Positions 22,358-32,115 of a stretch of 32,588 nt of DNA are shown here, in pieces. The stretch lies in the NCBI GenBank assembly GCA_023389745.1, contig JAEWED010000032.1:1-32588 (forward strand), read 5' to 3'. The position numbers were made by a program, and so were the translations under genes. The stretch is from Actinomycetes bacterium (lineage in GTDB: Bacteria; Actinomycetota; Acidimicrobiia; Acidimicrobiales; Microtrichaceae). Numbering within the stretch: position 1 is the stretch's first letter; each line of letters starts with the position of its first letter. The notes beneath the pieces are model-generated. The model made no database searches. It was not told the origin of the DNA and was given only the letters and a program-made list of their open reading frames with translations.

Positions 22358-24835
22358 ATGGCGAAGGTGTGGTCCTGGCTGGCGGTGAACCTCGGCCGTC
22401 ACGCGGGTCTGGTCGGCGCCATCGGGCTCGTGTTCACGATCGTGCTGGGCTTCGGCATCACGCGGCTCGAGTTCGCGACCGGTCAGGACAGCTACCTGAA
22501 CCGGGACAGCGACGTCTACAAGGACAACGTCGCCTACCAGGAGCGCTTCGGCGGCCAGGCCATGCTCTCGCTGATCGTGATGGACGACGGCAAGCGGGTC
22601 GAGGACCTGTTCACGCCCGAGGGCATCGAGACCATGTCCACCGTGCGCGACGAGCTCGACGCCAGCGGCAAGGTGCTCGGCGTCGTCTCGCCCCTCGACG
22701 CGATCGAGTTCTCGAACAGCCTCGTCGAGCCCCCGGCCGACGGTGACCTGACCAAGAGCATCGCCGGCTCCGCGATCCTGCACGCCACCGAGGTCGAGAC
22801 CGACCCCGCCCTGAAGGAGCGGCGTCTCGCGGATGCCGCGGTGACGCTGCAGCGCACCGCCGAGTTCACGCCGGAGCAGCGCACGCTCGACAACCCCGAG
22901 TGGGTCAAGTTCCTGCTCTACGACAACCAGGGTGAGATCCGCTCGTCGCTGCGCCCGGTCTTCCCGGACCCCACCCACGCCCAGATGCTGACCCGTCTGC
23001 CGGGCAACCTGTCGATCGAGGACGAGGGCATCGCGTCCGACGCCGTCCTCGAGATCACCGACGACTTCACCTTCGACGGCGCCACGGTGACCACCACCGG
23101 CGCACCCGTGCTGCTCAAGGGCATCAACGACTACCTGCGCGGCGGCATGCTGACCCTCGGCGGCATCGCGGTCGCCGTCATGATCGTCATCCTCATCCTG
23201 TTCTTCAACGTGCGCTGGCGACTCCTGCCACTCGCCGTGGTGATCATCGGCATCATCTGGGCGTTCGGGCTCGCCGGCTACCTCGGCATCCCTCTGACGC
23301 TGGTCACGATCGCCGGTCTGCCCGTCATGTTGGGCATCGGCATCGACTACGCGATCCAGATGCACTCCCGCATCGAGGAAGAGGTGATCATCGACCGCGA
23401 GCCGCACCCGATCCAGGCCGCCGCACGCGGCCTCGGCCCGGCGCTGCTCGTCGTGACCTTCGACGCGGTGTTCGCCTTCGGGGCGATCCAGATCTCGCAG
23501 GTCCCGATGATCCGCGACTTCGGGTGGCTGCTGACCGTCGGCATCGTCGCCATCTGCATCTCGTCGATCATCAATCCGCTCGCAGCGCTCGGCATCCGCG
23601 AGTTCCGCTCGCCCACGAAGGGCCGCGACTTCTCCGAGGGTCGCCTCGGGCGCCTGGTCGTCTGGCTCGGCAGCCTGCCCCCCGGCTCCGCCATCATCCT
23701 CGCCGTGCTCGCCGTGGGCGTGTTCGTCGCCGGCAGCATCCTCGAGCCCAACCTGAAGCTCGAGACCGACCCGGTCAACTGGGTCGACCAGGACTCCGAG
23801 GTGATCAAGAACATCCGGACCCTGGAGCACGAGATCGGCGGCGCGTCGGACCTCGGGGTGTTCGTCGAGGCAGAGGGCGAGGGCGCCACCGTCTTCACCG
23901 ACGAGACCGTCGACTACGTCAACGACCTCACGATCCGCACGGTCGAGAAGTACCCCGACGACATCATCGTGGACTCGAGCATCATCGGCACCGTCCGCAA
24001 GCTGACCGACGTGCCCGGCGTGCCCTCGATCGCGCCGACGGCGGAATCGGTGAAGGCGGCGTGGGACGTCGCCCCGCTGGGCATCCAGCGCAGCACCGCC
24101 TCCGAGGACGGCTCGGCGTTCAACCTGATCTTCCTGACCGCCGCCGGCGCCCTCGAGGACCGGGCGGTCGTGGTGCACGACCTGCGGGAGAACGCGGACC
24201 CGCCCGAGGGTCTGCTGGTGGTGCCGTCGGGCCTGGCGGTGGTCGGTGTCGGACTGCTCGAGAACCTCGAGGCGAACCTGGTCGAGCTGACCTGGCTGTC
24301 GGTCGGGCTGGTGTTCCTGTTCCTCCTCGTCCGGCTCCGGTCGTTCACCCGGGCGATCCTCTCGGTGGTCCCGGTGCTCATCGCCTCGGGTCTCGCGACG
24401 ATCCTGATCTACGTATTCGGCATCGAGCTGAGCCCGATGACCGCGGTCGGCGGTCCGCTCGTGGTCGCCACCTGCACCGAGTTCACCTCGCTGATCCTGC
24501 TGCGCTACATCGAGGAACGACGCCGCGGGCTCGAACCGCGGGCGGCGATCGACGTCACCGCGGCCCGCACGGGTCGGGCGTTCATCGTGTCGGCCATGAC
24601 GGCGATCGCCGGTGTCGCGGTCATCGCGTTCTCGTCGTTGCCGCTGCTGTCGAACTTCGGCATCTTCGTCGCCCTGAAGATCACGATCGCCCTGCTGGCC
24701 GCACTGGTCGTGCTGCCGCCGCTGATCATCTGGGCCGACCAGCGCAACTGGGTCTCGAAGGGCATGCTCGACCACGTCGAGCCGCCGTACATCGAGGTGC
24801 CCGACCACAAGGTCGCCGCCTCCCAGGACGCCTGA
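22358..24835 (+). CDS. RND-superfamily exporter (MMPL / HAE3-like)
   Basis: Large integral membrane protein, 825 residues, with the duplicated RND layout. TM1 (~15-35) is followed by a soluble domain (~40-260), then a five-helix block (~262-400: RGGMLTLGGIAVAVMIVILILFF, VMLGIGIDYAIQMHSRIEEE). TM7 (~440-465) is followed by a second soluble domain and a second helix block (~640-805: LSVGLVFLFLLVRL, LVVATCTEFTSLILLRYIEERRRG, RAFIVSAMTAIAGVAVIAFSSLPLLSNFG). Family proteins export lipids or hydrophobic compounds driven by protons. The first half carries GIDYAI, while the second half has TEFTSL where a Asp-Tyr pair is common, so proton-relay residues are asymmetric. No fusion protein or outer membrane partner is nearby, as expected for an HAE3/MMPL protein. 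The substrate is not deducible. Confidence 0.88.
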   Translation: MAKVWSWLAVNLGRHAGLVGAIGLVFTIVLGFGITRLEFATGQDSYLNRDSDVYKDNVAYQERFGGQAMLSLIVMDDGKRVEDLFTPEGIETMSTVRDELDASGKVLGVVSPLDAIEFSNSLVEPPADGDLTKSIAGSAILHATEVETDPALKERRLADAAVTLQRTAEFTPEQRTLDNPEWVKFLLYDNQGEIRSSLRPVFPDPTHAQMLTRLPGNLSIEDEGIASDAVLEITDDFTFDGATVTTTGAPVLLKGINDYLRGGMLTLGGIAVAVMIVILILFFNVRWRLLPLAVVIIGIIWAFGLAGYLGIPLTLVTIAGLPVMLGIGIDYAIQMHSRIEEEVIIDREPHPIQAAARGLGPALLVVTFDAVFAFGAIQISQVPMIRDFGWLLTVGIVAICISSIINPLAALGIREFRSPTKGRDFSEGRLGRLVVWLGSLPPGSAIILAVLAVGVFVAGSILEPNLKLETDPVNWVDQDSEVIKNIRTLEHEIGGASDLGVFVEAEGEGATVFTDETVDYVNDLTIRTVEKYPDDIIVDSSIIGTVRKLTDVPGVPSIAPTAESVKAAWDVAPLGIQRSTASEDGSAFNLIFLTAAGALEDRAVVVHDLRENADPPEGLLVVPSGLAVVGVGLLENLEANLVELTWLSVGLVFLFLLVRLRSFTRAILSVVPVLIASGLATILIYVFGIELSPMTAVGGPLVVATCTEFTSLILLRYIEERRRGLEPRAAIDVTAARTGRAFIVSAMTAIAGVAVIAFSSLPLLSNFGIFVALKITIALLAALVVLPPLIIWADQRNWVSKGMLDHVEPPYIEVPDHKVAASQDA

Positions 24836-24836
24836 G

Positions 24837-24853
24837 CGCCGCCTGCTGCGGCG
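24837..24853. terminator. Hairpin between convergent genes
   Basis: CGCCGC (24837-24842) pairs with GCGGCG (24848-24853) around CTGCT, in the 36-bp space between the exporter stop and the stop of the opposite-strand yyaL-like gene. Symmetric and without a U tail; may serve both strands. Confidence 0.4.
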
Positions 24854-24871
24854 ACGCCCGCGGTCGTCGGT

Positions 24872-26962
<2,091 letters not shown>

Positions 26963-26969
26963 GCGGGCC

Positions 26970-26975
26970 AGTCTG
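26970..26975 (-). promoter_or_regulatory. -10-like element of the yyaL-like gene
   Basis: On the minus strand CAGACT ends 7 bp before ATG 26962, keeping the two most conserved -10 positions (A2, T6). No ribosome-binding site is present; the transcript is likely leaderless. No clear -35. Confidence 0.35.
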
Positions 26976-27079
26976 ACCCGATCGGTCGCCGAACGGGGCC
27001 CACCCCGGTTCGACCTCGGTCCGATGGCGGGCAGGTCACGTGCGGCTGGCACTGCCGGGCCCACTTCCCGGGCGAGTGC

Positions 27080-28573
27080 TCAGGGTGGTCCGGCTCGGAC
27101 GCCGTCGAGGTCTGCTGCCTGGCTGAGCAGCACTGAGTGGCGCAGGTGTCGTGTGGTGGCGTTGGTGGCGGGCATGACCCGGGCCTCGGCGCCGTCGCCG
27201 CGGTGGTGGGTCCAGGTGAAGCGCTGTGTGCCGCCGGTCGGGTCGCCGGGCTCGGCCGGGACCGGTTCGAGGGTCCAGTCCTCGCTGTGGGCGTAGCCGT
27301 GGTGGCGACGACACAACAGGACGAGGTTGTCGATGTCGGTCGGGCCGTCGTCGCGCCACCATTCGACGTGGTGGCCGTCGCACCAGCTCGGCGGCGCGAC
27401 GCAGTCCGGGAACACGCAGCCGCCGTCGCGGATGGCGAGCGCGGCGCGTTGGGCGTGGGTGATGGAGCGGCGCCGGCGTCCGCCCCAGAGGATCCGGCCC
27501 TTGTCGTCGACCTGGAAGGGTCGCACCACCGAGTCGCACAGCAGCACCGCGGCGGCGAGCGGGTCGACCGCCGCGCCATCGGCGGTGGCGACGACACGAC
27601 CGCGACGGATCCGCTCGGCCCACGACCCGCCGACCTGGTCACCTGACCCGAGGTGGTCTTCGCGGACGACGAGCTTCGCTTCGGTGGCGCCGCGGGTGAG
27701 TGGGGTGCCATCCGCGCGGACCTGGTGGCCGCGGCGGACGAGTTCGACGAGCGCGCGGGCTCGCAGCGTCGCTGGTGGCGGCACGGGCAGTCCGGCCGTG
27801 GTGGCCTCGGTGTTGGCGGCGCGTAGCTGTCGTCGGTATTCGTCGCCGAGGGCCTGTTCGAACACGATGGCCTGGTCACCGGACAGGTCACCGTCGAGCA
27901 CGAGTTGCTCGCCGACGCGCACTGCGGTGACGCGGTCGTGGTCGCTGCTCGGTTCGGGGCCATCGGCGTCGAGCGAGGCGACCAGCAGGCGTAGCGCGTC
28001 GCGCCACGCCTCGACCGTGAGCGTCGAGGCGAGCTCGGTCAACTCGACCTCAGCCGCGATGAGCTGGTCGAGCACACGCGGGTTGCACGCAGCGGTCAGC
28101 ACCCGGACGTGGTCCATCGTGAAGGAACGGGCGTGGAACGCGGTGGCGAACCGCTCGAAACGTTCGAGCGTGCGGCCATCGGCGAGCAACCGACGGCCCG
28201 TCGTTCGTTCCTCGCCCGTGACCCGGGCGTACCAGGGCACCGTGCGCAGACCGGAGTCGACCTCGGCCGCCCCCGAGCGATCGACCGCCGAGAGGCCCGC
28301 TGCGATGGCACCGTCGAGACGCGACCGCGCGGCACCCAACGCGGCGACCGCATCGAGCTGCTCCTGAGCCGACAGAGCTGGCCAGTCGAGCGGCGCCAGA
28401 CCCGCCAACGCCGCGACCGCCGCGGGGACCGGCCCACGCTCCGCCGCAGGAGCCGCCGAGCGTGCCGGGAACACCTGCACGCGAGCGAGATCCGGGGCCT
28501 TCGACCACTCGAGCAGCGGCACCGTCGACCACGACACCCCGGCGACTGTCGTCGCACCGTCGATCTCTCGCAT
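27080..28573 (-). CDS. DUF222 / HNH endonuclease protein (13E12 repeat family)
   Basis: 497 residues from ATG 28573. The N-terminal ~60-330 region is the DUF222 domain common in Actinobacteria: DWPALSAQEQLDAVAALGAARSRLDG, LRTVPWYARVTGEERTTGRRLLADGRTL and LSGDQAIVFEQALGDEYRR. The C-terminal ~385-430 region is an HNH nuclease domain: RRSITHAQRAALAIRDGGCVFPDC, then W.DGHHVEWWRDDGPTDIDNLVLLCRRHH, with the two Cys pairs and the His-His/Asn/His pattern intact. The mycobacterial relatives lie in REP13E12 repeats, which can host phage integration. The function in bacteria is unsettled; they are often multicopy and may be selfish or defence-linked (inference). No recombinase or repeat boundary is visible around this copy except the tandem repeats at 28597-28644. 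Confidence 0.92.
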   Translation of the reverse strand: MREIDGATTVAGVSWSTVPLLEWSKAPDLARVQVFPARSAAPAAERGPVPAAVAALAGLAPLDWPALSAQEQLDAVAALGAARSRLDGAIAAGLSAVDRSGAAEVDSGLRTVPWYARVTGEERTTGRRLLADGRTLERFERFATAFHARSFTMDHVRVLTAACNPRVLDQLIAAEVELTELASTLTVEAWRDALRLLVASLDADGPEPSSDHDRVTAVRVGEQLVLDGDLSGDQAIVFEQALGDEYRRQLRAANTEATTAGLPVPPPATLRARALVELVRRGHQVRADGTPLTRGATEAKLVVREDHLGSGDQVGGSWAERIRRGRVVATADGAAVDPLAAAVLLCDSVVRPFQVDDKGRILWGGRRRRSITHAQRAALAIRDGGCVFPDCVAPPSWCDGHHVEWWRDDGPTDIDNLVLLCRRHHGYAHSEDWTLEPVPAEPGDPTGGTQRFTWTHHRGDGAEARVMPATNATTRHLRHSVLLSQAADLDGVRAGPP

Positions 28574-28579
28574 GCGAAC

Positions 28580-28585
28580 AGTCTG
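28580..28585 (-). promoter_or_regulatory. -10-like element of the DUF222-HNH gene
   Basis: On the minus strand CAGACT ends 6 bp before ATG 28573, the same hexamer and nearly the same spacing as at the yyaL-like gene. No ribosome-binding site is seen. Confidence 0.35.
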
Positions 28586-28596
28586 CCGACACGCTG

Positions 28597-28644
28597 TGAC
28601 AGTGAAGGAGCCTGACGGCGAAGGCGTCTGACAGAGAAGGCAGC
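28597..28644. repeat. Three 16-bp tandem repeats upstream of the DUF222-HNH gene
   Basis: Units 28597-28612, 28613-28628 and 28629-28644 follow the plus-strand pattern TGACRGNGAAGGMGYC, the last positions varying. A partial fourth unit (GACGGCG) follows at 28645. They lie 12-60 bp upstream of the -10-like hexamer of the HNH gene, where a -35 element or operator would be. Spaced one-and-a-half helical turns apart. Confidence 0.75.
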
Positions 28645-28678
28645 GACGGCGTGCCCGGTCAGCCAGGCCGGCTCGGGC

Positions 28679-29314
28679 TCAGCGCGACGCGGCCATCACG
28701 GCGCTCACCAGCTCGACGATCTCCGGGGCGGCCTTCGAGGGGGCGCCCGAGTCGAACGGCGGCTGGGGGTCGTACTCGATGCCGAGCTGGATCGCCTGGG
28801 CCATCTCGGGGCCGTAGAGGCGGTCGACGAGCACGAGGGCCATGTCGATGCCCGAGGACACGCCGGCCGCGGTGATGATGCGGTCACCGACGACGACACG
28901 GTCCTCGACCGGTTCGGCGCCGAACTCCGCGAGCAGGTCGTAGTAGTGCCAGTGGGTCGTCGCCCGGAGTCCATCGAGCAGACCTGCCGCGCCGAGCAGG
29001 AGCGAACCCGTGCAGACCGACGTGGTCCACGTCGTCGTGGCGTGCGCGGAGCGGATCCACTCGACGATCGCGCTGTCGGGCGTGGCGAGCGCCCGGGTCC
29101 CGAAGCCGCCACCGACGAGCAGCACGTCGGGGCGGGGCACCTCCGCGAAGGTGTGCTCGACGTCGAGGTGCACGAGGCCGTTGTCGTCGGTGACGCGCCC
29201 GGCGTGCTCCGCGCAGAGCACGACGTCGATGTCGGGCACCAGGCTGAGCACCTGGTACGGGCCGATCGAGTCGAGCACGGTGAGTCCGGGGTAGAGGCCG
29301 ATGGCGATCTGCAT
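28679..29314 (-). CDS. DJ-1/PfpI family protein (isonitrile hydratase-like)
   Basis: 211-residue soluble protein of the DJ-1/PfpI (glutamine amidotransferase-like) fold. ATG 29314 is preceded on the minus strand by AGGAG 5 nt upstream. The nucleophile elbow is intact: Cys101 in WTTSVCTGSLLLGAAGLLDG, with RATTHWHYYD after it. The N-terminal strand IAIGLYPGLTVLDSIGPYQVL and PDVLLVGGGFG, ITAAGVSSGIDMAL and the ending QLGIEYDPQPPFDSG all match the subgroup containing Pseudomonas isonitrile hydratase InhA. Activity here is not proven by sequence; other members are chaperones or glyoxalases. It follows a GlxA-type regulator with the same fold, 73 bp upstream on the same strand, so the pair may be co-transcribed or regulator and target. 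Confidence 0.9.
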   Translation of the reverse strand: MQIAIGLYPGLTVLDSIGPYQVLSLVPDIDVVLCAEHAGRVTDDNGLVHLDVEHTFAEVPRPDVLLVGGGFGTRALATPDSAIVEWIRSAHATTTWTTSVCTGSLLLGAAGLLDGLRATTHWHYYDLLAEFGAEPVEDRVVVGDRIITAAGVSSGIDMALVLVDRLYGPEMAQAIQLGIEYDPQPPFDSGAPSKAAPEIVELVSAVMAASR

Positions 29315-29387
29315 GTCTGCTCCTGTCGTGGATGGCGGGTGCCTGGTGTGTGCGGGAGGGAGGGGCTGAGTGAAGGGGAGAGGGGGC

Positions 29388-30398
29388 TCAGTCGCGGGCG
29401 AAGTGCCGGCGGTACTGATCGGGTGTGGTCCCGAGGCGGCGGCGCACCGCGCGGTGCAGTCGCTCGGGGCGGCCGAGACCGACCTCGGCGGCGATGGCGG
29501 CGACGGTCAGGTCGCTCGTCTCGAGCAGTCGCCGTGCGGCCTCGATGCGCAGCATCTCGACGTACGCAGCGGGGGTGGTGCCGGTCTCGGCCCGCCAGGC
29601 GCGCACGAAGGTGCGTTCGCTCATCGCCGCCCGGGCCGCCAGCGTGGCGACGCCCAGGTCCTCGTCCAGGTGGTCGGGGATCCAGCGCTGCAGCTCGCGC
29701 AGCTCCTCCCGACGAGCGGGCCTGGCCCGGAGCTGCGCCGAGAACTGGGACTGGCCGCCCGGACGCCGCACGAAGACGACCAGCCACGCGGCGACCGAGT
29801 GGGCCAGGTCGGGGCCGTGGTCGGCTTCGACGAGCGCGAGCGCCAGGTCGATGCCCGCGGTGACCCCGGCCGAGGTCCAGCGGTCGCGGTCGCACACGTA
29901 GATACGGTCCTCGTCGACCGTGATGTCGGGGTAGCGCTCGGCGAGGTCGTCGCACGAGGCCCAGTGGGTCGTCGCCCGGTGGCCGTCGAGCAGCCCGGCC
30001 GCCGCCAGCAGGAACGCACCGCTGCACACCGACGTGGTGCGCCGCGCCCGTGCCGAGAGCCCACGCAGCTGCTCGAGCAGCTCGTCGTCGGTCGCTGCGT
30101 CGTGCACCCCGAACCCGCCGATGGTCATGAGCGTGTCGATCGGTTCGGGCGACGCCACGAGGTCCCCGGTCGAGCGGTCCGCAGCGACGCGAACCCCGCT
30201 GACCGACTGAGCGGAGCCGCCGTCGGGGGTCGTGACGACCACCTCGTAGTCGGCGCCGAGCAACGTGGCGGTCCGGAACACGTCGGCCGGACCGGCCAGG
30301 TCGAGCAGCTGGAAGTGCTCGAAGGCGACGATGCCGATGCGGCGGACTTCACCCGGGGCCGGTGGCGGGGACTCCGGAGGCGGGGACGGGGTGCTCAC
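29388..30398 (-). CDS. GlxA-type transcriptional regulator (DJ-1/PfpI domain plus AraC helix-turn-helix)
   Basis: 336 residues from GTG 30398, chosen because a good promoter (30405-30433) places transcription at this codon; ATG 30455 lies upstream of that promoter. The N-terminal DJ-1-like sensor domain (~15-190) has RIGIVAFEHFQLLDLAGPADVF, a putative Cys125 in TTSVCSGAFLLAAAGLLDG, and TSAGVTAGIDLALALVE. The C-terminal AraC-type domain (~225-335) has two helix-turn-helices: LGVATLAARAAMSERTFVRAW and LTVAAIAAEVGLGRPERLHRAVRRRLGTTPDQYRRHF. GlxA-type activators control catabolic or stress genes; the ligand is unknown. It diverges from an SDR gene 108 bp away and lies just upstream of the DJ-1/PfpI gene, so both are candidate targets. 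Confidence 0.93.
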   Translation of the reverse strand: MSTPSPPPESPPPAPGEVRRIGIVAFEHFQLLDLAGPADVFRTATLLGADYEVVVTTPDGGSAQSVSGVRVAADRSTGDLVASPEPIDTLMTIGGFGVHDAATDDELLEQLRGLSARARRTTSVCSGAFLLAAAGLLDGHRATTHWASCDDLAERYPDITVDEDRIYVCDRDRWTSAGVTAGIDLALALVEADHGPDLAHSVAAWLVVFVRRPGGQSQFSAQLRARPARREELRELQRWIPDHLDEDLGVATLAARAAMSERTFVRAWRAETGTTPAAYVEMLRIEAARRLLETSDLTVAAIAAEVGLGRPERLHRAVRRRLGTTPDQYRRHFARD

Positions 30399-30404
30399 CC
30401 CGCC

Positions 30405-30433
30405 ATCCTGGGACGTCAGCACCGTGGCTGCAA
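30405..30433 (-). promoter_or_regulatory. Promoter of the GlxA-type regulator
   Basis: On the minus strand TTGCAG (30433-30428) and CAGGAT (30410-30405) are exactly 17 bp apart, and the -10 ends 6 bp before GTG 30398. This is the best promoter match among the leaderless candidates and fixes the start. Confidence 0.6.
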
Positions 30434-30493
30434 TGACAATCCTCTGGCGATTCACGCCACCCGGTTGCGCAGCGCTGGTGGTGGCCGGGTCGG

Positions 30494-30499
30494 TACGGT
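30494..30499 (+). promoter_or_regulatory. SDR-gene -10 element, probably leaderless
   Basis: TACGGT ends 7 bp before ATG 30507, without ribosome-binding site or clear -35. Together with the opposite-facing promoter at 30405-30433 it forms a divergent promoter region of ~108 bp. Confidence 0.4.
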
Positions 30500-30506
30500 G
30501 CAGCCC

Positions 30507-31256
30507 ATGGAGCTTCGACTCGACGGCAAGGTGGCGCTCATCACGGGGGCGTCACGGGGAATCGGCAAGGCGATCGCTGCGGCCTACGCGGACGCAGGTG
30601 CGGCGGTCATGCTGTCGTCGCGCAAGGAGGACGCGCTGCGGGCAGCGGTGTCGGAGATCTCGCCGGACGGCTCGGTCGACCTCGAGGTGTTCGAGGCGAA
30701 CGCGGGTGACCCCGACGCCGCCGAAGCGTGCGTGAGTGCCACGATCGAACGCTTCGGCGGGCTCGACATCCTGGTGAACAACGCCGCGACCAACCCGTAC
30801 ATGGGGGCGATGATCGACATCGACCTCGGCCGCCTCGACAAGACCGTCGAGGTCAACCAGCGGGGCCCGTTCGTGTGGATCCAGCAGGCCTGGCAGCAGG
30901 CGATGTCGAGCTCGGGCGGCAACGTCATCAACATCTCGTCGATCGGTGGGCTCAGCATCGAGACGTCGATCGGCCACTACAACGTGACCAAGGCGGCGCT
31001 CATCCACCTGACGAAGTCGCTGGCGAAGGAGCTCTCGCCCGGCGTCCGGGTCAACGCCATCTGTCCGGGTCTGGTCAAGACGGACATGGCCCGTGCGCTG
31101 TGGGAGAAGAACGAGGACGCGGTCGCCAAGATGGTGCCGCTGCACCGCCTCGGTGAGCCCGAGGACATCGCCAACGCCGCGCTGTTCCTCGCCTCGGACG
31201 CCTCGTCGTGGATCACCGGCACGACCACCGTGGTCGACGGCGGCATGCTGCTCTGA
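30507..31256 (+). CDS. Short-chain dehydrogenase/reductase (FabG/DHRS4-like SDR)
   Basis: 249-residue classical SDR that uses NAD(P)H to oxidise or reduce a carbonyl/alcohol. The cofactor loop GASRGIG is at residues 14-20, with an SSRKEDALRA segment after strand 2 (Arg there suggests NADPH preference, inference). NNAATNPYMG matches the NNAG motif. The catalytic set is Ser in INISSIGG (~145), Tyr158 and Lys162 in HYNVTKAAL. CPGLVKTDMARALWE and the C-terminal DASSWITGTTTVVDGGMLL are standard. The variant NNAATNP is typical of a DHRS4-like branch. It is transcribed divergently from the GlxA-type regulator, which may control it. The substrate is unknown. Confidence 0.93.
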   Translation: MELRLDGKVALITGASRGIGKAIAAAYADAGAAVMLSSRKEDALRAAVSEISPDGSVDLEVFEANAGDPDAAEACVSATIERFGGLDILVNNAATNPYMGAMIDIDLGRLDKTVEVNQRGPFVWIQQAWQQAMSSSGGNVINISSIGGLSIETSIGHYNVTKAALIHLTKSLAKELSPGVRVNAICPGLVKTDMARALWEKNEDAVAKMVPLHRLGEPEDIANAALFLASDASSWITGTTTVVDGGMLL

Positions 31257-31266
31257 ACGGCCGGCC

Positions 31267-32115
31267 TCAGCGGGCGCTCGAGGCCAGCACGAGGCGTGTC
31301 CCGAGCACGTCGTCGGGTGCGACGACCCAACGTCCCGAGGCGACCTTGGTCGCGCCCGGCACGTACTCCGGGTCGTCGAAGTTGAAGAACAGGTGGCGCA
31401 ACCGGCCCGGCCGGTCGCCGATCCACTCTGCGATCTCGGCGTGGCGGCCTTCGAGCAACCGGAGCCGTCCGGGCCCGTCCCAGCCGAGCTCGACCCAGTG
31501 GTTCCCGTCGACGGCGGAACCGGTGGCCACCACGCGGCCACCGAGGGTCGTGCGGAACAGCTGGAGGGCGCCCTGCAGGTCGGCCACGGCATGCACGACC
31601 CGACCCAGCGAGGCGACCGGATGGTCGTAGGAGAGGGGAGGGAAGCCCTCGGGCTCGTCGAGGGACTCGGGCGGCTCCTGGCCGGCCTCGATGAGCTGCA
31701 CCACGATGCCGTGGGCATCGGCGGGTCGCAGGAACGCCTCTCGCACACCGGGGGCCGAGTGGTCCGAGAGCGGCTCCACACCGGACTCGCGCAGCACCGT
31801 GGTCGCCCGGTCGAGATCCGGGACGACGAAGGTCAGGTGGTGGGGCCCGACACCTGACCGGGTGAGGAACTTGCCGAGGAACGAGGAGTCGCCGTCACCC
31901 TCGGGGTTGAACCCGTCGACCATGAACCCGTTCGCGAAGCGCAGCCGGGTCCAGCCGTAGCCGGGGGTGGTGCCGCCGCTGATGAACCGTCCGCCCAGCA
32001 CGCCGGCCATGACCGGCCACAGGTCCGTCGGGCGCCGCAGCGCGAGACCCACGTGGTCGAAGCGCACGCCGGCGAGGGACTCGGTCGGGTGGTCGGGAGA
32101 GGGGAGGTCAGCCAT
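31267..32115 (-). CDS. Two-domain VOC (glyoxalase-fold) protein
   Basis: 282 residues from ATG 32115, overlapping by 8 bases the stop of the upstream acyl-CoA synthetase gene, so the two are likely one operon. Two consecutive VOC beta-alpha-beta-beta-beta modules are seen. Module 1 (~16-125) begins VRFDHVGLALRRPTDLWPVMAGVLGGRF and contains GPHHLTFVVPDLDRATTVLRESGVE. Module 2 (~155-275) begins ASLGRVVHAVADLQGALQLFRTTLGGRV and includes NHWVELGWDGPGRLRLLEG. His residues at HVGLAL and HHLTF, and Glu in the strand near the end of module 1 repeat, are candidate metal ligands. The second module lacks the first-strand His in part (VVHAV), so it may be structural. Substrate unknown; the acyl-CoA neighbour is only weak context. 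Confidence 0.85.
   Translation of the reverse strand: MADLPSPDHPTESLAGVRFDHVGLALRRPTDLWPVMAGVLGGRFISGGTTPGYGWTRLRFANGFMVDGFNPEGDGDSSFLGKFLTRSGVGPHHLTFVVPDLDRATTVLRESGVEPLSDHSAPGVREAFLRPADAHGIVVQLIEAGQEPPESLDEPEGFPPLSYDHPVASLGRVVHAVADLQGALQLFRTTLGGRVVATGSAVDGNHWVELGWDGPGRLRLLEGRHAEIAEWIGDRPGRLRHLFFNFDDPEYVPGATKVASGRWVVAPDDVLGTRLVLASSAR

Noticed and set aside
27080..28573. DUF222-HNH gene as part of an insertion element or phage
   Set aside because: No terminal inverted repeats, target duplication, integrase or transposase was seen near it; the composition matches the neighbours.
30399..30455. ATG 30455 as start of the GlxA-type regulator
   Set aside because: It lies upstream of a well-spaced promoter (TTGCAG, N17, CAGGAT), so the transcript would begin after it; the extra residues look unlike the family.
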